A stretch of DNA of 62,499 bases. It comes from an uncultured Bacteroidales bacterium (GTDB lineage: Bacteria > Bacteroidota > Bacteroidia > Bacteroidales > Paludibacteraceae). Below the pieces are notes generated by a model. It was not told where the DNA came from. It saw only the letters and a list, made by a program, of their open reading frames with translations, and searched no databases. Position numbers and translations under genes: made by a program. The stretch lies in assembly GCA_902785605.1 (NCBI GenBank), contig CACZZL010000016.1, positions 1 through 62,499 on the forward strand. The letters are read 5' to 3'. This document shows positions 57,562 through 62,499 of this stretch, piece by piece. Numbering within the stretch: the first letter of the stretch is position 1; the number at the start of each line of letters is the position of its first letter.

Positions 57562-59343
57562 ATGACATTAGAACAGCATATTTCTTTTTTGACTAAATCC
57601 GCTGTTAAGGCGCTTTATGACGTCGATGCAACCGACGAGCAGATCCAGTTGCAAAAAACCCGTCCGGAGTTCGAAGGCAACATCACCCTCGTCGTCTTCC
57701 CCTTCGTCAAACTCGCCCGCAAAGCCCCTGCTCAGGTGGCTACCGAGATCGGCGAATGGCTAATGGCGAAGGGTGAAGGGCTGATAGCTCGTTTTAACGC
57801 CGTACAGGGCTTCCTCAACCTCGTTATCGACGACACCTTCTGGGTTCACCAACTCGAGGCCATCGATGCGGACGCTCACTACGGTCAGCAGCCCGATCGT
57901 CATCAGCTCATGATGGTCGAGTACTCCTCGCCCAACACCAATAAGCCTTTGCACCTCGGCCACGTCCGCAACAACCTCCTCGGTTACTCCATCGCGCGTA
58001 TCCAGGAAGCCAACGGATGGCGCGTCGTCAAGACCAATATCGTCAACGACCGCGGAATCCATATCTGCAAATCCATGCTCGCGTGGCTGAAATTCGGCAA
58101 CGGCGAGACACCCGAGTCCTCCGGTAAGAAAGGCGATCACCTCATCGGGGACTACTACGTCCGTTTCGACAAGGAGTACAAAGCGCAGATAGCCGAGCTC
58201 ATGGCCAACGGCCTCGACGAAGAGACCGCCAAACGCGAAGCACCCCTCATGCGCGAGGCGCAGGAGATGCTCCGGAAATGGGAAGCCAACGACCCCGAGG
58301 TACGCGCGCTCTGGGCACGCATGAACGAATGGGTCTATGCCGGCTTCGACGAGACCTACCGCCGCATGGGTGTGTCGTTCGATAAGATCTACTACGAGTC
58401 CAACACCTACCTCGAGGGTAAGTCCGAAGTGGAGAAAGGACTCGCGTCCGGTCAGTTCTACCGCCGCGAAGACGGCTCCGTTTGGGCAGACCTCACCAAG
58501 GACGGGCTCGACGAGAAACTGCTGCTCCGTTCGGACGGCACCTCCGTCTATATGACCCAGGACATAGGCACCGCCAAACTGCGGTTCCAAGACTATCCGA
58601 TCGATAAGATGGTCTATGTCGTCGGCAACGAGCAGGAGTACCACTTCAAGGTGCTCTCTATCCTCCTTGACCGCCTCGGATTCCCCTTCGGCAAGGAACT
58701 CGTCCATTTCTCCTACGGCATGGTCGAACTGCCGAACGGTAAGATGAAATCGCGTGAAGGTACGGTCGTCGATGCCGATGACCTCATGGATAAGATGGTC
58801 GAAGATGCCCGCGAGATCTATCTCCAGAAAAATGACCAATCTACAATGTCCAATGTCCAATGCGACGAAGTCGCACGGATGGTAGGACTCGGTGCACTCA
58901 AGTACTTCATCTTGAAGGTGGACCCGCGTAAGAACATGCTCTTCAACCCCGCCGAGTCAATCGATTTCAACGGCAACACCGGTCCCTTCATCCAGTACAC
59001 CTACGCCCGTATTCAATCCGTCCTCCGCAAAGCGGAGGGAGCGGTTACGGGTTACGGGTTACAGGTTACGGGTCTTGATCCCAAGGAGCTCCAGCTCATT
59101 CAGCGCCTCACGGAGTACCCGGCGATCGTCCGCACGGCCGGTAACGATTTCTCCCCGGCCGTCATCTGTAACTACGCTTACGCGCTGGCGTGCGATTTCA
59201 ACTCGTTCTACCACGACTTAAGCATCCTCAACGAACCGGATGCGTCCAAACGGGCCCTCCGCCTGCTGCTGGCAAAGAACGTAGCGAAAGTGCTCTGCTC
59301 CTCCATGTCCCTGCTCGGCATCGAAATGCCCGAGCGCATGTGA
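57562..59343 (+). CDS. argS: Arginyl-tRNA synthetase
   Basis: A 593-residue class I synthetase. HIGH-like motif PNTNKPLHLGHVRNN, KMSK-like GKMKSREGTVVDADD, and a DALR C-terminal domain (CNYAYALACDFNSFYHDLSI). Three heptad blocks are inside: GEWLMAKGEGL (57751-57780) in the N-terminal domain, DQSTMSNVQC (58831-58863) shortly after the KMSK-like loop, and AVTGYGLQVTGL (59042-59072) before the anticodon-binding domain. The gene must be functional, so the repeats are tolerated. It ends 1 bp from the converging DUF2851 gene. Confidence 0.95.
   Translation: MTLEQHISFLTKSAVKALYDVDATDEQIQLQKTRPEFEGNITLVVFPFVKLARKAPAQVATEIGEWLMAKGEGLIARFNAVQGFLNLVIDDTFWVHQLEAIDADAHYGQQPDRHQLMMVEYSSPNTNKPLHLGHVRNNLLGYSIARIQEANGWRVVKTNIVNDRGIHICKSMLAWLKFGNGETPESSGKKGDHLIGDYYVRFDKEYKAQIAELMANGLDEETAKREAPLMREAQEMLRKWEANDPEVRALWARMNEWVYAGFDETYRRMGVSFDKIYYESNTYLEGKSEVEKGLASGQFYRREDGSVWADLTKDGLDEKLLLRSDGTSVYMTQDIGTAKLRFQDYPIDKMVYVVGNEQEYHFKVLSILLDRLGFPFGKELVHFSYGMVELPNGKMKSREGTVVDADDLMDKMVEDAREIYLQKNDQSTMSNVQCDEVARMVGLGALKYFILKVDPRKNMLFNPAESIDFNGNTGPFIQYTYARIQSVLRKAEGAVTGYGLQVTGLDPKELQLIQRLTEYPAIVRTAGNDFSPAVICNYAYALACDFNSFYHDLSILNEPDASKRALRLLLAKNVAKVLCSSMSLLGIEMPERM
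57751..57780 (+). repeat. Heptad repeat block inside argS (1)
   Basis: GGCGAAT, GGCTAAT, GGCGAAG, GGTGAAG, GG. It codes GEWLMAKGEG. Confidence 0.9.
58831..58863 (+). repeat. Heptad repeat block inside argS (2)
   Basis: AATGACC, AATCTAC, AATGTCC, AATGTCC, AATGC. It codes NDQSTMSNVQC. Confidence 0.9.
59042..59072 (+). repeat. Heptad repeat block inside argS (3)
   Basis: GGTTACG, GGTTACG, GGTTACA, GGTTACG, GG. It codes VTGYGLQVTG (after a C at 59042). Confidence 0.9.
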
Positions 59344-59344
59344 T

Positions 59345-60592
59345 TCAGAACAAGCGTAACTGTTTGTCTTGGAAAATTTGATAGCCCACCTCGCAGTTGA
59401 TACACTCGTGGTGCTGGCAATAATTCTGATAGAGGTGAAGCAATGCTTGCGAATCAGCGGCGTTCTTCACCTCTTGACCTAATATACGCCATTGGCGAAT
59501 GATCGTGTTGTTCTCCGGTGCAATCCGCTCCATGAGCGCCAAGGCCTCCTCCGCCTGCTGCGCATGGTTCCGGTAACGCGCGTATGCGTATTTATAAGGA
59601 ATAACAGTATTAATCAGCAATATATCAATACTGGCCTTGCCTATCTTATCGACCACGAACAGCTTCTCCAACTCGTTCAAATCCTGCTTGTCCAAAATCT
59701 TACTCAGCAGCGACTCGGACTGATAGAGCAGCTGTGCAAACTGCCGAATACGCAACTCGGGACTGTTCTGCGGACGTAGCCGCGCATGTTTCCATATACT
59801 CCCGTCCATCGGACTCAAGCCGAACTTGGTCCGCAAGAACGCATACTCCTTGGCGAGCGCTTCCCGGTCATCCGCATGGCAAAAACTGTTCGGTTCTAAA
59901 CCGCCGGCTTGTCCCATCAGCAGGGCAGTCAACTGAAACAGGTTATTGCGGTGTTTCTGCAAGTAGGATAGGGGCGTGTTAATCGCCAACTGCTCAAATG
60001 GCAGACTGTTCGTGTGAAAACCGAAATTCCTTGCTAATGAGATATAGAGCGCATGCTCCCAACTCCCTTTGGTGATCTCCAACAACCGCTCGATCGATGC
60101 CCGTTTGCACTCCAGCCTTTTGCGCAGCAACGTGCGCCGCCAACCTTCACTCAGCATCGCCGGGTCACGCACTAACTGCTCGGCACAACCGATACGCATG
60201 AACGCACTGTCCATCTGTTGCGCGCTCTCAAACAACCGGCTCAAATAGTCCTGATCACTCGGGTACTGCAACTCACACTGCGGCACCAACTCACCCCGTG
60301 AGTTATACACCGGCTTGTCTGCCGTCCGAACCACATGCAGGATCACACTGTCGTACGCCTTGTCCAGATGATGACGGTGCTTGACCCAATCCGTTGCACA
60401 CACGTGCAGCTCGATGTTACCGACCCATTCCTTACCGTCTATCCGCACCCGCGCATGACTGTAGTCCGGACCCGCATCGCGGTTGTGCTCCCCTACAGAG
60501 AGTATCTCCACGCTCCGTCCGTCCGTTGTCCGTTGCTCAAACCCTGCCCACAGACAATGCTCCCAGATGTAATGTAATACGATTTCCGGCAT
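59345..60592 (-). CDS. DUF2851 family protein
   Basis: A 415-residue protein without signal peptide or membrane segments. It starts MPEIVLHYIWEHCLWAGFEQ and contains GPDYSHARVRIDGKEWVGNI and ELHVCATDWVKHRHHLDKAY, the conserved N-terminal core of the DUF2851 family of Bacteroidota. A helical part follows, with a C-terminal cysteine cluster (HHECINCEVGYQIFQDKQ). Biochemical role unknown; the GPD...EVH-type N-terminal core has been compared to nuclease folds, but I cannot support that here. Confidence 0.8.
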   Translation of the reverse strand: MPEIVLHYIWEHCLWAGFEQRTTDGRSVEILSVGEHNRDAGPDYSHARVRIDGKEWVGNIELHVCATDWVKHRHHLDKAYDSVILHVVRTADKPVYNSRGELVPQCELQYPSDQDYLSRLFESAQQMDSAFMRIGCAEQLVRDPAMLSEGWRRTLLRKRLECKRASIERLLEITKGSWEHALYISLARNFGFHTNSLPFEQLAINTPLSYLQKHRNNLFQLTALLMGQAGGLEPNSFCHADDREALAKEYAFLRTKFGLSPMDGSIWKHARLRPQNSPELRIRQFAQLLYQSESLLSKILDKQDLNELEKLFVVDKIGKASIDILLINTVIPYKYAYARYRNHAQQAEEALALMERIAPENNTIIRQWRILGQEVKNAADSQALLHLYQNYCQHHECINCEVGYQIFQDKQLRLF

Positions 60593-60600
60593 TTCGACTG

Positions 60601-60632
60601 CAAAGGTACAACAAATTATTCAAATCTGCAAG
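60601..60632 (-). promoter_or_regulatory. Promoter of the DUF2851 gene
   Basis: CTTG, a 20-bp spacer and TACCTTTG (60608-60601) on the minus strand, 9 bp before the ATG. Confidence 0.8.
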
Positions 60633-60772
60633 ATTTGGACGTTTTTTTTGCATATGTTAGTTTTTTTTTGCTTCTACCCGGTGGTTTCCCTCGCCATTAA
60701 CTGCTTCGCCGTCTCTTCGGTTTTTCGGGAAGGGATCTATGCTCTCTTATGCGGAGTACCCGCAAGGGTAAA

Positions 60773-60795
60773 GTAATGGCTAATGGCTAAAGTAA
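60773..60795 (+). repeat. Short heptad repeat in the candidate RNA
   Basis: TAATGGC, TAATGGC, TAAAGTA. It belongs to the same AATGGC-type heptad class as the in-gene blocks. Confidence 0.7.
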
Positions 60796-60797
60796 GG

Positions 60798-60826
60798 AAA
60801 GCATCGCTTCGGCGGTGCTTTTTTCG
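60798..60826 (+). terminator. Terminator in the argS/tRNA intergenic region
   Basis: AAGCATCGC-TTCG-GCGGTGCTT has a UUCG-type loop and a following T-run. No coding gene precedes it on the plus strand, which supports a small RNA. Confidence 0.85.
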
Positions 60827-60947
60827 TATATATATATTAGGAACAGCGCATAGTGCGCGCATGCACGCGTAGGGATGTTGAAAAAGGGCAAATTGGTAAC
60901 GCAAAATGGCAAAATTGCATTTTTTTTGCATTTTTTTGTAAAAATAT

Positions 60948-60978
60948 TTTGTCAATTCAAAAAAAAGCAGTACCTTTG
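60948..60978 (+). promoter_or_regulatory. Promoter of the tRNA cluster
   Basis: TTTG (60948-60951), a 19-bp spacer ending TCA(8)GCAG, and TACCTTTG (60971-60978). Confidence 0.85.
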
Positions 60979-61032
60979 CACGCTTTTTCGTCGGAAGTGT
61001 CTCGACACGGTGAGATAAGAAGCGAATAAAAT

Positions 61033-61108
61033 GCCTCTATAGCTCAGTTGGTAGAGCACTAGATTTGTAATCCAGCGGTCGTTGGTTCGAGTCCGACTAG
61101 AGGCTCCA
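61033..61108 (+). tRNA. tRNA-Thr (anticodon TGT)
   Basis: Acceptor GCCTCTA pairs with TAGAGGC; anticodon loop TTTGTAA; T loop TTCGAGT. The discriminator T is followed by an encoded CCA. First of four tRNAs before tuf. Confidence 0.95.
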
Positions 61109-61123
61109 AGATCTTTGAAATTC

Positions 61124-61205
61124 GGGTGTGTTCCAGAGTGGCCAAATGGGGCAGACTGTAAATCTGCTGTCTTCGACTTCGGTGGTTCGAATCCATCCGC
61201 ACCCA
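61124..61205 (+). tRNA. tRNA-Tyr (anticodon GTA)
   Basis: A class II tRNA with a long variable arm (GTCTTCGACTTC). Acceptor GGGTGTG pairs with CGCACCC; anticodon stem GCAGA/TCTGC with loop CTGTAAA. Confidence 0.95.
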
Positions 61206-61235
61206 CACAATTGCGCGACAAAGCTGCAATTCTCC

Positions 61236-61308
61236 GCGAAAGTAGCTCAGTCGATAGAGCACTAGCCTTCCAAGCTGGGGGTCGCGGGTTTGAGTCCCGT
61301 CTTTCGCT
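61236..61308 (+). tRNA. tRNA-Gly (anticodon TCC)
   Basis: Acceptor GCGAAAG pairs with CTTTCGC; anticodon loop CTTCCAA; T loop TTTGAGT between CGGG- and CCCG-type stems. Confidence 0.95.
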
Positions 61309-61313
61309 CTTAT

Positions 61314-61385
<72 letters not shown>

Positions 61386-61429
61386 CTGATCGCGCTAACT
61401 GCGCGAACTCTGGTCACCAGAGAGAAATT

Positions 61430-61468
61430 AAGGTTGGTCAACGGTCAAACATTGACCGACCTTTTTTG
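61430..61468 (+). terminator. Hairpin terminator between the tRNA cluster and tuf
   Basis: AAGGTTGGTCAA pairs with TTGACCGACCTT (12 bp, one G-T pair), then a T-run. It could limit read-through from the tRNAs into tuf. Confidence 0.85.
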
Positions 61469-61488
61469 AAATTAAGAATTAATACAAA

Positions 61489-61516
61489 CAATTTTATTGT
61501 TTATTAACGTTAATAA
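61489..61516 (+). promoter_or_regulatory. Overlapping inverted repeats before tuf
   Basis: AAACAAT-TTT-ATTGTTT overlaps the perfect 16-bp palindrome TTATTAACGTTAATAA (61501-61516), 17 bp before the tuf start. No TAnnTTTG box is visible, so this may be the control region of tuf. Role unknown. Confidence 0.4.
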
Positions 61517-61533
61517 AAAATTAAAGAATTACT

Positions 61534-62499
61534 ATGGCAAAAGAAAAATTTGACCGTTCGAAACCGCACGTTAACATCGGTACCATCGGTCACGTTGACC
61601 ACGGAAAAACCACTCTGACCGCAGCCATCACTACCGTTTTGGCAAAGAAAGGTCTGTCTGAGCTCCGTTCGTTCGACTCTATCGACAATGCTCCGGAAGA
61701 GAAGGAGCGTGGTATTACTATTAACACCGCTCACGTTGAGTACCAGACGGCTAACCGTCACTACGCTCACGTAGACTGCCCGGGCCACGCTGACTATGTA
61801 AAGAACATGGTTACTGGTGCCGCTCAGATGGACGGTGCTATCATCGTAGTAGCTGCTACTGACGGTCCGATGCCTCAGACTCGTGAGCACATCCTCTTGG
61901 CTCGCCAAGTGAACGTACCGCGCCTGGTTGTATTCATGAACAAGTGCGATATGGTGGACGATCCGGAGATGCTCGACCTCGTTGAGATGGAGATGCGTGA
62001 GCTGTTGAGCTTCTATGAGTTCGACGGTGACAACACCCCGGTTATCCGCGGTTCTGCTCTTGGTGCACTGAACGGTGTTCCTGAGTGGGAGGAGAAAGTT
62101 CTGGAGTTGATGGACGCTTGCGACAACTGGATCCAGCTGCCGGTACGTGCCGTTGACAAACCGTTCCTGATGCCGGTTGAGGACGTATTCTCGATCACCG
62201 GTCGTGGAACTGTTGCAACTGGTCGTATCGAGACCGGTGTCATCAAAGTGGGTGACGAAGTTCAGCTCATCGGCCTCGGTTCTGAGGGCAAGAAGAGCGT
62301 TGTTACCGGCGTTGAGATGTTCCGTAAACTCCTCGATCAAGGTGAGGCAGGTGATAACGTAGGTCTGCTCCTCCGTGGTATCGACAAAGACGAGGTTAAG
62401 CGTGGTATGGTATTGACCCACCCGGGTTGCGTAAAACCGTACAGCGAGTTCAAGGCTTCCGTTTATATCTTGAAGAAAGAGGAAGGTGGCCGTCACACT
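61534..62499 (+). CDS. tuf: Elongation factor Tu, N-terminal 322 codons (runs off the window)
   Basis: Starts [20 protein letters not shown] and [13 protein letters not shown] (G1 loop GHVDHGKT). G2: RGITI; G3: [10 protein letters not shown]4: NKCD; then GSALGAL (G5). Domain 2 is [20 protein letters not shown]. It delivers aminoacyl-tRNA to the ribosome. The frame is open to the last base, so the gene is complete only beyond the window. It follows Thr-Tyr-Gly-Thr tRNAs, the same gene order as thrU-tyrU-glyT-thrT-tufB of Escherichia coli. Confidence 0.98.
   Translation, partial: MAKEKFDRSKPHVNIGTIGHVDHGKTTLTAAITTVLAKKGLSELRSFDSIDNAPEEKERGITINTAHVEYQTANRHYAHVDCPGHADYVKNMVTGAAQMDGAIIVVAATDGPMPQTREHILLARQVNVPRLVVFMNKCDMVDDPEMLDLVEMEMRELLSFYEFDGDNTPVIRGSALGALNGVPEWEEKVLELMDACDNWIQLPVRAVDKPFLMPVEDVFSITGRGTVATGRIETGVIKVGDEVQLIGLGSEGKKSVVTGVEMFRKLLDQGEAGDNVGLLLRGIDKDEVKRGMVLTHPGCVKPYSEFKASVYILKKEEGGRHT

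Larger units (their letters stand above)
60668..60826 (+). ncRNA. Candidate structured small RNA
   Basis: This gene-free stretch ends in a terminator and has internal pairing: GCCATTA (60683-60689) can pair with TAATGGC (two copies in 60774-60787), with TTTCC/GGAAA next to it, closing a long stem. Inside, TACCC-GCAA-GGGTA (60757-60770) is a GNRA-loop hairpin. TTTG (60634-60637), 20 bp and TAGTTTTT give a partial promoter. The layout (closing stem, inner bubble) resembles 6S RNA, but I cannot confirm it. The rest, 60827-60947, holds no gene. Confidence 0.35.

Noticed and set aside
8012-60795. CRISPR array
   Set aside because: The repeats are 7-11 bp, contiguous without spacers and dispersed; no cas genes are present.
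61510-62496. A 328-codon antisense frame at the window end
   Set aside because: The plus strand codes EF-Tu with all GTPase motifs; it is left open only because the gene runs off the window.

Overview
The window is a piece of a Bacteroidales (phylum Bacteroidota) chromosome. The evidence is direct: nearly every transcription unit starts with a Bacteroidota promoter (-33 TTTG, 19-20 bp spacer, -7 TAnnTTTG); there are SusC/SusD proteins, a type IX secretion (T9SS) component (PorQ), lipoprotein signals and a diaminopimelate-type MurE. The family cannot be fixed from sequence alone; an uncultured gut or rumen lineage near Paludibacteraceae is a guess.

Layout. 1-7347 (minus): a hicAB toxin-antitoxin pair cut by the window edge, a 42-residue peptide, a 1606-residue secreted Ig-type protein, and a cassette-like run of a second toxin-antitoxin pair and a dinD-like gene. 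7681-13658: a helix-hairpin-helix outer-membrane protein, divergent to a membrane flippase-like gene, then malQ and a zinc-ribbon membrane protein. 13714-16407 (minus): the porQ-cmk-ispH operon. 16520-17637: tRNA-Phe and trmO. 17738-28015 (plus): an eight-gene run with three GH13 alpha-amylases, a non-catalytic starch-binding-type protein, a CBM48/GH13 enzyme, two deoxynucleoside kinases and a Xer recombinase. 28012-37865 (minus): the dcw cell-wall/division cluster from mraZ to murG. 38066-41939: two secreted proteases (C10 and M6). 42056-48340: a SusC-SusD-lipoprotein operon. 48503-60592: an M16 peptidase, tRNA-Leu, mazG-lpxH-sufT, htpG, an aminopeptidase P, an MBL hydrolase, a dolichol-phosphate-mannose-type glycosyltransferase, argS and a DUF2851 gene. 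61033-end: the tRNA cluster Thr-Tyr-Gly-Thr followed by tuf, which runs off the window.

How it works together. The starch locus encodes extracellular amylases. All of them, with the C10 protease and the 1606-residue protein, end in one compact C-terminal motif of about 20-25 residues, which I infer to be a short T9SS sorting tag; PorQ is encoded in the same window. Intracellular MalQ would process imported maltodextrins.

The most unusual signal is a class of short, degenerate tandem repeats. Most have a 7-bp period; related blocks have 8, 9 or 11 bp. About 30 blocks of 25-60 bp lie in the window. They sit in frame inside conserved housekeeping genes (argS, murE, mazG, rsmH, ispH, trmO, pepP), and they also fill intergenic gaps, supply stop codons and make up 5' leaders. 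One 30-bp block is identical in murE and mazG but inverted relative to the gene. Two amylase paralogues carry different repeats at exactly the same site. The nearest described parallels I know are cyanobacterial heptanucleotide STRR repeats and in-frame Rickettsia palindromic elements.
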